Shown piece after piece: positions 1-11,499 of a stretch of DNA of 64,000 nt. Source of the DNA: Tulasnella sp. 424 (taxonomy: Eukaryota > Basidiomycota > Agaricomycetes > Cantharellales > Tulasnellaceae); the NCBI GenBank assembly GCA_019633425.1, contig WSUB01000018.1, positions 315,699-379,698 of the forward strand, given 5' to 3'. Position 1 is the first letter of the stretch; each line of letters begins with the position of its first letter. Under the pieces are notes generated by a model. The model did no database searches. It was not told where the DNA came from and saw only the letters and a program-made list of their open reading frames with translations. The position numbers and the translations under genes were made by a program.

Positions 1-643
1 AACAACGATGCCAAGAACGCTCTGTCTTCTGCTGAAAGCACGTTGCGCAACGAAGAGAGCGAGTTATCCAAGTTATTTGATCCCACGTGGTACGGCAGCG
101 ACGGTGCATGGAAGAAACTCGACAACACTTGCTTGAGCAAGGATACTGGAGATTACACCTACTCCGTTTGCCTCTTCAAGGGTGCTACACAAAAGTCGAA
201 CAAGGATGGATCTTCAAACAACCTTGGGTGGGCAAGTTGGTCTCGTATTGTGAGGAACTGTACTGACGCGCAGAATCTCAACCAGCAACTTCGCTACTTG
301 GAACAAATCACCTTCGGTCCAGCCTGGCGACTACGATTACTATACTGTGATGCACTATGAACGTGGTGCTCAATGCTGGAACGGCCCTCAGCGCAGTGTC
401 ACGGTAAGGAGTCGTAGTCCGGGCAACTAAGCGGTGCATGCTCATGACCTCAACCTCGTCATTTCACAGCTCAAGCTCTCCTGCGGCACCGAAAATGAGC
501 TACTAAGTGTGGCTGAACCCGAGAAGTGCGAGTATCATTTCGTCGGCAAAACTCCTGCGTTGTGCTGGCCAACAGAGTCTGACGGTGGCAAGACGATCAA
601 GGCCAAGGCCAAGGAGACCGCAGGTCAGAGGGAGGAGCTATAA
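1..643 (+). CDS. GTB1: glucosidase II beta subunit, 3' part (partial at window edge)
   Basis: This is the C-terminal part of the non-catalytic beta subunit of ER glucosidase II, which binds mannose on N-glycans through an MRH domain and keeps the catalytic alpha subunit in the ER. The coding sequence enters from the left edge. I read three exons: up to 227, 286-403 and 470-643, separated by introns of 58 and 66 nt with GT..AG ends. Motifs seen are the W(Y)GSDGAW and YEYCxFK-like (YTYSVCLFKG) blocks, then GDYDYYTVMHYERGAQCWNG and the paired cysteines of CGTENEL and EKCEYHF, which are typical of the MRH fold. The chain ends in REEL, a weak variant of the HDEL/KDEL retention signal. Identification is by recognised motif order, and only the N-terminal part is missing. 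Confidence in the family is high; the exact intron ends are inferred. Confidence 0.9.
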
Positions 644-992
644 CTGAGTCATTGATGATCAGGATTTCCTATGAACGCGCTTCGTGTCGCGATTGGGACC
701 TTCAATGCAGCGTCGCTCCTGCTCTTGGCAGTGCTGGTAATTGGTTCTTGTGCAAGAACGGTCAACGAGAATAGACAAAGTAAATACCAGAAATCAATTA
801 TACAGACCATCGCCTCGCGCTGTCGCATAGCAATTTCACACCCTGATCCGGAGGCTCCTAAGGGTCCTTGCGGCATAACGAAAAGGCTGTGCGCGCTACA
901 TTGGCGGAAGATTTATAAGTCAACACGAATGCAGACTATAGCTCCTATCAGATACTCTACTTTCCCGCCTCGTTGCTCTGAACTGCCTAGAC
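644..992. other. intergenic, glucosidase II 3' flank
   Basis: I see no supportable gene here. A short hydrophobic reading frame starts near 671, but it has no recognisable domain and no exon-like continuation. The stretch probably holds the 3' UTR of the upstream gene and the 5' side of the PARP-like pseudogene. Confidence 0.5.
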
Positions 993-1893
993 ATGTCCGC
1001 AGAAGAAACAGCTTCTTCCGTCCAACCCCCGAGGACTCCAGAGCCAGTGCAGGATGATATCATTTCGCCGACATTATCGCCGAACGCGTCGAGGAATGGG
1101 AAAGCCTTATCTCAACATACAGCTCGCCTTCACCTGAATACGTCTTTCAAGTAACAGAGCCAGGACATGGATTCAAGTTCTATTGCGGGCCACTGCAGTT
1201 GGCCGTCACGACTGCCTTGATGTATCCAGCATTCGCTCCTTCCTATCAGTTAACCTTGGTCAACGAGAAAGCTCAAGGCGTAAGCGAAGCCAACTTGGCC
1301 GAGGCTGAAAGCAGCTTGAAAAGCATTGCCAGGGAAAAGCGCGGAGAGGTCTTCTTGAAATACCTATTAACCACCTTCTCTACAGCTACTCAGACACGAC
1401 CAAGAAAGCACATCGCCTTCTACCCGGGCAGAAGGTTCTCGTGTGTGCTGCGCTGCTTGGCAAGCAATACCAGATCAAAGAAGACGAGCCATACAGCCTC
1501 TGTGAATGTTGTGGGCTACCAGAAGCAGCCTTCTCCTGCGAGTCTGCAGTTACCCCGGACAAGACGGAGTACGTCATATTCAACCCGGCCCACTTGTTAC
1601 CACTTTACGTCCTGCACCTTGAGGATTCCAGCGCAGCAAATGACGGAAGCTGGGAGAACGAAGCTTCCTCGGATAAGAGTATATCTGATAAAGATCGGAA
1701 GAAGCTGCTAACCGCTCAGGCTCGGAAGCATTTCCCCTACGGATTTGGAGCTGCGGGGTCACAATTTGTTGTGGAGGAGATCGCTTCACCGCAGGATGAT
1801 GAAGAGGAATGGGGAGAACATCAGATGGATCGTTTGGACCTGGAGCTGGCCAGAGTGGACGCGGTTGGCGAGTTCCAAAGGATGAGACTGTGA
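993..1893 (+). pseudogene. PARP-like ADP-ribosyltransferase, catalytic core deleted
   Basis: This is a broken paralogue of the intact minus-strand gene at 2466-4116. From about 1067 one frame gives the N-terminal domain (FADIIAERVEEW, VTEPGHGFKF, MYPAFAPSYQ, REKRGEVFLK), matching the intact copy block for block. At about 1355 this jumps into an intron remnant (branch-like TATTAAC, pyrimidines, CTACAG) that ends exactly where the last intron of the intact gene ends, and the last exon follows (YSDTTKK, PGQKVLVCAALLGK, EYVIFNPAHLLPLYVLHLED, HFPYGFGAAG). About 170 residues are missing, including the His of FHGT and the Tyr of GVGTY, so the NAD+-binding triad cannot form. The only upstream ATG (993) is in another frame, separated from the body by a TGA. 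I infer a deletion from inside exon 1 to inside the last intron. Confidence 0.8.
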
Positions 1894-2465
1894 TTGGGAT
1901 GCCTCGAAATAGAGCTTCAGCGATGCTGGGATCGACTAATGTATTTTGTATAAGCACATTTCAGAATAGAACACTACGGTACAGGAACTTTAGGATAGGT
2001 GCAAGGCAGTAGAAATATGGATACCGCAGCGATGTGGCAATCGACTGAGCATCCTGTGCGGCAAGGGCCGACATTATAAGAGGGAAGTAGGAGATCGAAC
2101 GGACGGGCGTTCTAACCAACAGGACGGGTAGGTCACAAGCTATACCTAGGAGAAAGAACGAGGAGAGAGATAATCATAGAAGAAAGAACGAGCGGGGAAA
2201 ATACGACAGGGATTGGCGTACGGTGTTCGGTGCCCGCCCTCGTGTCATCTCCGGTTTGACTCGCACTCCGGCACAACATCGTCCAGCATCCAACAGTCAC
2301 ACTGTATCTAAGTTTTTATGCCTAACGCCGTCTGAGAGCTCGTCTTCATAACGTAGCTGTGTAGCTTAGAGTAGACTGGATGGATTAATATTGTGATTGG
2401 ATTTATCTCTTACATTAACTTAGTGAGATACATATTTCCGATGGACATCGGTAGTAATAACTATT
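1894..2465. other. intergenic between convergent PARP-like copies
   Basis: This is a spacer of about 570 bp between the two tail-to-tail copies. It holds purine-rich stretches with a repeated AGAAAGAACGAG word near 2150-2195. I see no gene; it should contain both 3' UTRs. Confidence 0.5.
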
Positions 2466-4116
2466 CTATTTTAGTCGCATTCTTTGGAACTCTCCAACCC
2501 CATCAATCTCCTCCAAGAATTCCCCAAATCTGTCTTCCTGGTACTCTCCCCACTCCTCCTCATCGTCGTCAACAGGCGCTATCTCCTCTACAACAAACTT
2601 GGATCCACTTGCAGCTCCAAATCCGTAGGGAAAGTGCTTTCGCGCTTGGGCTGTTAACAACTTGCGTCTCTCTACTAACGAGATATCCGCACTCGCGCCG
2701 GAAAGGTTGGATGAGGGGTCCAACGGACGACTCGTGGATGAACTAATCGTTGGAGCCGGTGCATTCCATGCAGGTCTGTTGGAAGTCGAATCTTCGAGAT
2801 GAAGGACGTATAGAGGAAGGAGGTGCTCTGGATTGAATATAACCCACTCCAGCTGGGAAGGAGAAACATGAGAATCGTATCCTTGAGCGACCTCTGGATT
2901 TCTCCGAAATTGGGACTCGCTACGCCTCATTTCGTATCGACGTCCCATGAGGGCTGCGCAGACAATGACCTTTTGGCCTGGGAGAAGTTTGGGAGATTTG
3001 GCAGTTGTGTCGGCATAACTATCAGAGTCGAAAGGGAGTTTAAATATCCCAAAGGCAGGCTATCAGGGTAATTTACAGTACTTACCTGAGACAGTATGTC
3101 AACCGGGGTGAAGTGTACGTGCCGACACCAAATGTTGAGCCGCATCGAACCTTTACCTCTTCTCCGGTATTTGTCTTCTTGCCTGGGATGACGAATCCGG
3201 ATTGAACGATACTCCCGACGTGACGACGGAGAGTACCGTGAAAGACAACATCGACCTGGGTCAGCTTGTCGACAGCCGCGTCCCTTGAGTCGCACACCAG
3301 ATGATAAGCCATATAAGATCTGACACAAACGAGGAAGGACTCACTGTGCTCGACGAGAACCACCACGCCTCTCTACTTCCTTAGCGTATTTCTTTATCAA
3401 CTTCTCCCGGGCCTCGTTGAAACGCCGAACAAGGGGCGCCCTGAGTACCACTTCGGCATGAAGCAGGCGAAGCGAGGGGGGAAGACCGTCGATAATAGAT
3501 TGAAGAGTCGTCTTGCCCATGTAACTCTGAGCGGTGGTGGAATCTAACCGTTCTGTATGGGACGTAAATAATACGATAAATGTACAATCTATACTGGTTT
3601 AAAATACTGACCAATGTTGTTCACCAGCTGTCTATCCAACCAGTGCTGAATATTACTGATTACGGGCTGGTCGATGTAATCTTCATCGTCATCCGGAACA
3701 ACGGCTGGTTCTTCACAAAGATCCTCCGAGAAAAGGCGGACCTCCTCTATGAGATCTCTCAGAAACACCTCGCCCCTTTTCTCGTTCGCAATGGTATTCA
3801 GTCGAGCCTCTATCTCTGCCATTTTTAGCTTGCTCACTCCCATGGAAGTGGTTTCCCCATTGTCGCATGTCCCGTCTGCTTCTCCGGCAACTTTTACGGT
3901 GTAGGAAGGGGGGAAAGCGGGATATGTAGGAGCAGTCGAAACGTGAAGGTGAAGTGGTCCACAGATGTAATCAAAGGCGTGTCCAGGCTCGGTCACGTGA
4001 AACGTATAGGGTCGTTGATCGTTCGGAGGCGCGGCGTAAGATCCATACTCCAGAGTGATGGCTTGAAATTCGCGAAGTCGTTCGGCTGTGAGGTCGGCGA
4101 AGGGATCGAGGTCCAT
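2466..4116 (-). CDS. PARP-type ADP-ribosyltransferase with N-terminal RWD/UBC-like region
   Basis: This gene is predicted to transfer ADP-ribose from NAD+ to targets. Four exons join into an open frame of 487 codons: 4116-3612, 3552-3345, 3283-3086 and 3018-2466, with introns of 59, 61 and 67 nt, all GT..AG. The N-terminal part (about residues 1-150) has the VTEPGHAF...AFPPSY pattern resembling an RWD/UBC-like fold. The C-terminal PARP core shows the three triad positions: His in VVFHGT, Tyr in GVGTYTSP and Glu in LEWVIFNPEH, so an H-Y-E arrangement is retained. A tail after the core is acidic (DDDEEEWGE). It lies tail to tail with a truncated copy at 993-1893. The family is recognised from motifs; whether it makes mono- or poly-ADP-ribose cannot be told. 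Confidence 0.82.
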
Positions 4117-4812
4117 ATTGGGATGCGGAAAGGTGATGGAGACTGCTTGAACGAATTGAGAAGAAGAGATCGTGAATTATTCTGTGGTGAATGGGATATA
4201 GGGTTAAGCAGCCATGATAGGCCTTGGGGCTATGGAGCAATAGCAGGGCGAACGCTGGACCTTTTAACGCGATGGGTCGTCGGACCCGGTGGAACTTTTA
4301 GCATAGCCTCCGAGGTCCGGCGCGGCGATTTCAGTGACTCCCTATGAGCAGGGTTCTTTGATGAGGTCCCCACGGATCCGGAGTCGAGTCTTAGGCCATT
4401 GACTCATGTCTGGAAGAGTTGCAGAAAGCGAGTGAGGTGGCTCGTTATGGCGAGGTTTTGGGGGAGGTTTTCTTTGATTGAATTACTTTGGGAGAGCGAT
4501 CCTCTCAGAGTAGAACAAAGATATTCATAGTAGATGTTATGGTTCGTCCCATATCGTCCAAAAGCCCATCGTTGAGCAGCGTCGAGGGCGAAAGCGTTGA
4601 CGTTAAGTAATTCGGTGAGAGAGCGTGCAAGTCGACGACCTTCGTGTCCCCGCCGCTCCGGATCACGAAACCCTCCTGGAACAAATGCGCATCAACAAGT
4701 TCCTGGGGTTACAAATCTCTTGAACAACGTCATGTGCTGGTATACTTACATCGTCCACATGTATATATTGCTGATAAAGGTGGCAAAGGGAAACTCTAAT
4801 CCAAGGAGAGAT
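4117..4812. other. intergenic between PARP-like start and SEC17 stop
   Basis: This holds the promoter side of the PARP-like gene and the 3' flank of SEC17. I see no coding exon with a recognisable motif and no repeat. Confidence 0.45.
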
Positions 4813-6061
4813 TTACAGCAGGATGGGTTCGTCCTGGATACCCTTCTTAATCTTCAACAACAGTTGGGTCTTCCAATTATCCAGTTTCGTTACCTGAATA
4901 TTGTAGTAAGTAGTTAGCCAGCCGCTCATGCAAGAGACAACGTCTGACGAAGCGACACCGACCTGGTCGTACTCGTAAACAGCGCCGGTGAAGGCCTCCT
5001 GATCGCCTCTCTCGACAGCTTCTATTAATGCGAGAAGGAATCTGGCTTCTCGAGTTGAGGAGAAAGTGAGGTCCGCTTTGGAATAGTCGTCAAACTTCCT
5101 CCGGGCGGTTACAGCGTCCTGGGCGCGGGACAAACATCAGTGCCCACAGGCCAAATGGGGAGAATCAGCCGGTAGGATGCGCACCTGAGCGGCGAGAGCG
5201 CAAAGACCAGCACGCAACCAGTATTCCTTCACATTGTACTTTGTCAACTGTGAACCGAGAGAGTACTGGGCGACTTCATCGTAAAGTTTGATAGCTTCAT
5301 GCCAGCGATCGAGCTCGACCAAAAGATCCGCTGCATCTTTCTTACATGAGCTCGCGGTGCTGGACGAGGGATTAAGTTTGATGATAAGCATTCAAGGTCC
5401 CTACTAAGATGACATGGCAAACGTACGCTTTAGCGTCCTCCTGACTGTACCAGTCGGCTGCTCGGAGGTACGCTTCGACAGCTTTGCCCACGTCGTGGTT
5501 CTCCTGCAGGTAGATTTGCCCTATCTCCTTCTCTCTATCTGCGGCTTGGCGGAATCTGCCTAGCTTCTGGAGCAGATCAACTGTTTGGCCTAGGGCCGCA
5601 GCTGCTACTGTTGGTGGTGAAGACAGCCGACAACGAAAAGGGTGCGCGAGTGAGCACCCATAGCTGCATAGGACCATGAAGTAAACGGCAACCCACGATC
5701 AGGATACCCTTGCTTGTACGCTTTGGCCGCGTTCCAATACGCATTCGCAGCGTCGTCCCTCTCCCCACCGCTAACGCGACACTCTGCCTCGCGCGTGTAA
5801 GCATCTCCGCTTTCCTTGAATAGACGCTCGACCTTGAAGTTATTCGCCGCTTCCTTGAAGAGGTCACCTACACGGTTAGATTCGAGGAGAAGGGCAATAA
5901 GCGTCGGCTCGGCGTCGTTAGGATCTCATGTTGTAATGAGGGCACCACTCACCAGCTTCCTCATATTTGGATGATGATGACCCGAACCACCCAACACTTG
6001 AGTTGACCCTTTTCTCTGCCTTTGCGAGGAATTCTTGCGCTGGTGACATTTTCGGTGCCAT
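4813..6061 (-). CDS. SEC17: alpha-SNAP / Sec17 vesicle fusion adaptor
   Basis: Alpha-SNAP links SNARE complexes to the NSF/Sec18 ATPase for disassembly after membrane fusion. The start MAPKMSPAQEFLAKAEKR is at 6061 and the first exon ends at 5953; further exons begin at 5867 and 5607. TPR-like helical repeats follow in the expected order: KESGDAYTREAECR, AANAYWNAAKAYKQG, KLGRFRQAADREKEIGQIY, YLRAADWYSQEDA, LDRWHEAIKLYDEVAQYSL, KYNVKEYWLRAGLC, REARFLLALIEAVE. The C-terminus KLDNWKTQLLLKIKKGIQ matches the family's conserved LDxWxxxxLLRIKKxIQ end that stimulates Sec18. Short introns interrupt the chain, including one between EYDQ and VTKLDNW. It is divergently transcribed from KAE1 across a 195-bp gap. 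Confidence 0.92.
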
Positions 6062-6256
6062 GATGGTGGATGTTGATGTGGTTTAAGGAAGAGGCTGAGT
6101 GCGTTTAGATCGGGGGCTGCGGGTGGGGTGCAGTTCAAGTCTCAATGGGACCTAATTTACCTGAGACAGTCCCCGTCACGTGCGGCTTTCATCTTGAAGA
6201 TCACGACACTCTTCCACCAACTCATCCACCAACCTTCGTCGTCCTTCATTCACCAA
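6062..6256. promoter_or_regulatory. shared divergent promoter SEC17 / KAE1
   Basis: Only 195 bp separates the start codons of SEC17 (minus) and KAE1 (plus), so both core promoters must lie here or overlap. The strip is pyrimidine-rich on the KAE1 side (around 6200-6250). I could not assign a TATA box. Confidence 0.6.
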
Positions 6257-7716
6257 ATGCCGCGTCGTCGTTTAGTATCACCACTCACTCCACCGCCCAA
6301 GCCCATTCTTGCTCTGGGACTCGAGGGCTCTGCCAATAAGCTCGGAATAGGGATTATCGAACACACCCCCAATGGCGAAACCATAATCCGATCCAATGTC
6401 CGACACACATACATCACCCCGCCCGGAGAAGGGTTCTTGCCCCGCGATACTGCGCAACATCATCGAGATTGGATAATGAAGGTGCTAAAGGATGCATGCA
6501 AGGTCGCCGGAGTTGGCGTTGGAGACGTGGATTGTATCTGTTATACGAAAGGTACTGTGGCGGGTGCCTGCCATAGGTTGGGTCTAATGCTGACTGCGTC
6601 GCTGCATGCAGGACCTGGTATGGGCGCCCCGCTCCAATCAGTGGCTCTCGTCGCGCGGACATTGTCACTGCTGTACAACAAGCCGATCATTGGCGTTAAC
6701 CATTGCGTTGGTCGTACGTCTATCCTTCTTTTCCTAGCTCTTCTCCCTGATCAATATTCCCGTTTCAGACATCGAGATTGCCCGTGTTATCACGCACGCT
6801 CATAACCCTGTGGTACTCTACGTCTCTGGCGGCAACACCCAGGTCATTGCCTATTCCAAACAATGTTATCGAATCTTTGGCGAGACCCTTGACATCGCTG
6901 TCGGAAATTGCCTCGATCGCTTCGCTAGAGTCGTGGGGCTACCCAATGATCCGAGTCCAGGATATAACATCGAGCAGTTGGCTAAGAAGAAGTGTGTCAT
7001 TCTTATTAGAGTCCGTTTGATACTGACTCAGTCCTTGTATTCATTGCAGGGGAAGAAAGCTCGTCTCTCTTCCGTATGCTACAAAAGGCATGGACGTCTC
7101 CCTGGCTGGGATCCTCTCCTCCATCGAAGGATATACCCTAGACAAGCGATTCCGCCCCGACCTAGAGCTCGACTCCTCAACGACCGAGGAAGATATCATC
7201 TCTCCTGCAGATCTGTGCTTCTCATTGCAAGAAACCGTCTTCGCTATGCTCGTGGAAATCACCGAGAGAGCAATGGCTCACGTCAGGAGCAAAGAAGTGT
7301 TAATTGTTGGGGGAGTAGGATGTAAGTTGCGTTTGTCGAGGGTTGAAGCTTAGACCCTAACCGAGCCAAAGGTAATGAGAGGTTGCAAGAAATGATGGGC
7401 GTCATGGCGCAAGAACGAGGGGGCAAGGTGTTTGCCACGGATGAAAGGTCCGTCTCGGCTTATGTCGTCGATGGCCGAACTACAGCCGAGGCTGATAAGA
7501 GACACGCTTGCTTAGGTATTGCATTGATAATGGAATAATGATTGCTCAGGCGGGAATCTTGGCCTATCGCATGGGCCAAGAGACAAAGCTGGAGGATACG
7601 ACTTGCACTCAGAGGTAAGGAAGCAGACTAGAATGGTCAGCCGAAGCAGCACACATGAACGTATCGCATCCTTCAGGTTTAGGACGGATGAAGTCCACGT
7701 TACTTGGCGGGCATGA
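6257..7716 (+). CDS. KAE1: KEOPS subunit Kae1, tRNA threonylcarbamoyladenosine transferase
   Basis: Kae1 is the catalytic subunit of the cytosolic KEOPS complex, which makes t6A at position 37 of ANN-decoding tRNAs. The start is MPRRRLVSP at 6257 and the stop is TGA at 7714-7716. Exons read in order: [15 protein letters not shown], the GPGMGAPL loop, the metal-binding HCVGHIEMAR motif split by an intron near 6710-6770, [75 protein letters not shown] and [13 protein letters not shown]. These are all conserved ASKHA-fold blocks of the family. No lesion is seen. It is separate from mitochondrial Qri7 because it lacks a targeting leader. Confidence 0.95.
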
Positions 7717-7817
7717 AGCCGCAACGACCCCCGCGACTACGCGACGGGCCCCTGAGGCTAAAGAACATTCTATTACCGCTCTCTATATGCCACCGACTGA
7801 CTGAAAAAACGCGCCAT
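7717..7817. other. short convergent spacer KAE1 / DUF985 gene
   Basis: About 100 bp separates the KAE1 stop from the stop of the minus-strand cupin gene, so the two 3' UTRs probably overlap. Confidence 0.4.
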
Positions 7818-8660
7818 CTACACCGGCCGAATATAATTTACAAACTCCTTCATCTTCTCTCTTCCACCTTCCACTCCTTCAAACAACTCTTCCAGATCTT
7901 TCATCGTCATCCACTCGTGATCCTCCCAAACGAACCCCGGAGACACAACTTCAGTAATCAAACACCCTACACTTTCCTCCACTCCGTTCTTCGTGGCGAA
8001 AGCCAAGTCTTCTTCGGGGATGCGGCTCATCTTCCATACATTGCTGTGAAGAAGGCGGCCCCCGGATTAGCGGCAGGCCCTCGCCGAGATTCCAAGCTTA
8101 GCACAACTCACCTTCCAACGAAAAGCTGTCTCCTCTCCCCGACTGACACGTCCGCCCCCATTGTTGTGTATGAGACTGAAGGGCCTCCTGAATGGTTGGG
8201 TGCGATGAGGGTGTAACGCGATCGGCCCTGGTGCAGGACATGCATCGTCTAGGGAATGGTACGGTCAGACCATGCCGGGAGGGTTTTGAGGACCAGATTA
8301 AGATGATGGACGACGTACGTGGGATTTGTTACGATGGAAGTACCCTCGCGGCTCCTCGGTCGTCAGCAGGTAATATATTGTTGTTGAAATCGGTCGTGGT
8401 GCTCCGCCTTGCAAACGTCGGACTTGTCAGTGGGAAGCTGAGCGGTCACGATAAACTCGACGGCACCTGCTAGCGGACTAGAAACCACTTCTTCGTCTCG
8501 CTGCGTTTCCGCGAAGTAACCTGCCGCGCTTGTCAGCACCAACCTCCACAACAAGTAGCTTTCCGACCGTCTCACCCCCTTCGATATGTTTCTCCAACTT
8601 CAAATCTTTGACCAGCTGCGAATTGGGAGTCGTATAATCGTACAGAGTGGACCCGGTCAT
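7818..8660 (-). CDS. DUF985 (cupin_5, YML079W-like) protein
   Basis: This is a small cupin-fold protein of unknown biochemical role. The start is MTGSTLYDYTTPNSQ at 8660. Splicing joins KHIEG to GYFAETQRDEE, giving the family's hallmark HxEGGYFxET segment. Next come RPISTTIYYLLTTEEP, the MHVLHQGRSRYTLIAP block, and after another intron MSRIPEEDL and CLITEVVSPGFVWEDHEWMT, matching the conserved VxPGFxxED end. Introns of about 50-75 nt separate the exons. The usual acidic metal-binding positions of classical cupins are not obvious. The order and spacing of motifs fit DUF985 well; the substrate is unknown. Confidence 0.85.
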
Positions 8661-8883
8661 GGTTGGTGATGGAAGGTGTTCGTGGAGGCGTATCCAGCCA
8701 TGTCTCTCTCGAGCTCTTTATACTATTAGGTCTGTGCCAACGGGCATGCGCGGCGGCACCGTACACACCGAGCTTGCTAATCGTTTCTGATGACAAAGCC
8801 CCAGATATGAACATTAAAGAAGAGAGGAGATAGTAATACGAACACGAAAGACAATGGAAGACTTGTACTGAACCCCGGGCAAC
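8661..8883. other. spacer upstream of DUF985 gene, TIM50 3' flank
   Basis: This holds the promoter of the DUF985 gene and the TIM50 3' UTR. No gene is seen. Confidence 0.4.
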
Positions 8884-10762
8884 TACTGCTTCGCCGCAGA
8901 TGCCGAAGCTTGCGTCTCCTTCTCCCCTGGCTTCTGTTCTTCCGGTGGTTTGATGCCGACGCCAGCAAGAGCACCCAATAATGTTCCACCCATTTCAGCC
9001 ATCTGAGCCTCCTTGTCAGCCTCGATCATCTTCTTCAGCTCCTCCTCGTTCTCCTTGAGCCACTGTTGCTCCCGGCGGTAGTATTCTTGAGCTTCCTTGC
9101 GTTTTAATTCAAGGAATGTTGGAGGCGGCTGATTGGGGTCGGTGGACTATATCCAAAACGAGTTAGCGTGGAACGCCGACGGTTGGCTGAGCTCATGACG
9201 TACTGAAGCAGACGGTCCCCCAAATAGTGAGCCAAAGCTGACACGTCCAACGCTGGCGGCGGCCGGGGCACGTTTGCCTTCATTCTTCTTCTCCCAGGCT
9301 TCGATGAATCGCTTCTTGTGATCGGCTTCAACTTTTGCATAGGCATCTGGGATATCCTTGCCCTCGTACGCTTTCAAGACTTGCCGAATGTCCCCTGGTT
9401 GCATGATACCAACAGCTGGATAATATGAGATATGTCAGTGCAGCCCTCTTCAACCGAATTGAAATGTTGCACGCACATTCGAGGAAGGGTATGAGCCGAA
9501 TTAGCCCTCTGTCTCTCGCATCTCCCGTCCATTTAGGCAAGAGGATTGAATTTTCGGGTTGAGCAGAGATATGTTCCGCGTGAGTATCAATCAAGATGAC
9601 TTTTGAGAGATCACGGTTGAGATAAGCGAGATCCTAGCGACATGGCAAGGGTTAGTTGAAATGGTGTTACTGACAACCGAACGAGCCATGTTCACCTTTA
9701 CAATCTTGCCTCGAATGTTGCGCGTGTACTCGCGGGATAATCTATAGACAATGAATTGGCCATAGGGATCGAGCTGCTCGATGACGGGCATAGCGGTCTG
9801 TGGGTCAAATGAAATCAAGGCATCAAAGTTAGTCCAAGGCTCCAAAGCGCGGTGAGGTCGCAAAATCCGGTAAATTGGAGATGACGTACATAGGATTGCT
9901 GAGAGGTGAAGATGACGATTTCGAAGAATTGCGACAGGTAGGCGATGAAATAATCGACGCCGGGTCGTTTGGCTGTTCTCCAACCATTTTGGCGCTATGA
10001 AGGAGGAGCATGTGAGCACCCTACCGCGCCAGTTCAGTGATTGCAAGTCTCACATCCCACGTTGAGGTTATTAGCAAGTCATCGAGCGACAAGCAGAGGG
10101 TATATGGCTTATGTTGAGGCTGTGGTAATATCTCTTTCGAGATAGGCTTGTTAAAGTACTAGAGGGAAGAACGCCGGTGAGCAGGTGGGCCTGCGCATTC
10201 TGGACCTTCCTTCACTCACATCTAATAGATCTCCTATACGGGCATTAGCTCGCCCCACACGAGTATCACCCATTTCAGCGAGTTCGGCCTGGAAGTGCGA
10301 GATACATTAGTGTCCGTGCTGCCGAACAATCCCCGTCAAGGCTCTCGCACTTACATCCCGCTTCAGCTCCTCCTCTCCATCTTCCCACTCGCGTCCCATA
10401 TACACCCAGCTAGCAGCAAGTCCAAAGACTCCCATACCAAACATCACCCTGGTCATAAACTTCCTCCTTCTTTCGATCGAGGACAGCGAGTCCTTAGCGG
10501 ACCTAGCGCCCGTCCTCCCACCCTTGAGCGGATCCGATGCGGGATCAAAGTCAAGAGAGATTGCTTTCGTAGGCTGTGCGGATGACGATGGTTCAGCAGC
10601 TGGAGTTGGTTCCGGCGCGGGAGCTGATTGGGTGGTCTTCTTCGATGAGGACGATCCTGCTGCAGGAGGTGGCGGCGGGGCCTGAGTCGCGAGGCATCGG
10701 ATAGCGGGTGACGCTCGAGTCGCTGCGAAGCGTAAAGATCTTGAAGCCAGGATTGAGGCCAT
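8884..10762 (-). CDS. TIM50: TIM50, receptor subunit of mitochondrial TIM23 translocase
   Basis: Tim50 sits in the inner membrane with its C-terminal domain in the intermembrane space, where it passes presequences from TOM to TIM23. The N-terminus ([18 protein letters not shown]) is an amphipathic Arg/Ser leader. A proline/alanine-rich matrix segment follows, then the single membrane span [17 protein letters not shown]. The FCP1-like domain shows [79 protein letters not shown] and [22 protein letters not shown]. The catalytic first Asp of the phosphatase motif is replaced by Ser (SLDDLL), in line with Tim50 being a pseudophosphatase. The C-terminal tail is coiled and charged ([16 protein letters not shown]) and stops at 8884-8886. 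At least five introns are evident. Confidence 0.95.
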
Positions 10763-11499
10763 TTTTTGAAGCGAAACGAAGGGGAATGGGGAATGAGAGA
10801 AACGCCTAAGTGCGGACTTTGAGCCTAGGCAGGATTGGAATTTTCGAGACGCCGGGGGAGTAGAACGCGCGACTGACGCAATTCAAACATCTGTCAGCAG
10901 ACCAAACACGCGCAACCCGTTCCTTGGTCAGAATTGCGATCGCTCCCCAGCGCCTCGTTTCCTCCCCAACCCTGAGGTGTAAAAAGTCAAAGTCTGATGA
11001 TCCCAAGAACCATTCGCTACCAGAGAGTTGGTAAATTAATCCTAGAGGGGCATGTATTTACATTTATTTACGCGTTAAATACATGCAATTCGTTTTGCAG
11101 ATCGAAAAAGGTAAATGGGAGGTTGCAGACTCTAAGGCGTTTTGCTGGGAGAGAGGAAAGTGGTGGATCAGAAAAAAACTGCGAGAAGTAAATTACATGA
11201 GAGAAATACGCGTGCGTGGATCGACGCGATAGACGTGGAAATGCTGGAGGAACTAATGGTGTAGCTTTGGAAGATACGAAGAGAGTCCAAGGAAGAGAAG
11301 AGAAGACTCGGTGGAGCAGGGGATGCAGCGAGGCAGGGAGAAAAGATGGGAGAGATGGATACAGCTTGTCGAACGCGAAAACCAGGCAAGGCCGAAGCCA
11401 CGAAGGGAGGAAAGACGAAAGACGAAGAAGGAAGAGAATCAAGCAGGAGATCACATGGATCCAAGGCGGAGGGACACGAACAGCCTATTAGACGCTGGT
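10763..11499. other. intergenic TIM50 5' side / F-box gene 3' side
   Basis: This 737-bp gap is very purine-rich on the plus strand from about 11,200 to 11,450. Long spurious frames exist on both strands here, but none carries a recognisable domain. It should contain the TIM50 promoter near 10,763-10,850. Confidence 0.4.

Noticed and set aside
3320..3344. A 25-nt intron (GTGAGT...TGTCAG) in the PARP-like gene
   Set aside because: Too short for a spliceosomal intron. A 61-nt intron from the same donor to CTCAAG keeps the same frame and was preferred.
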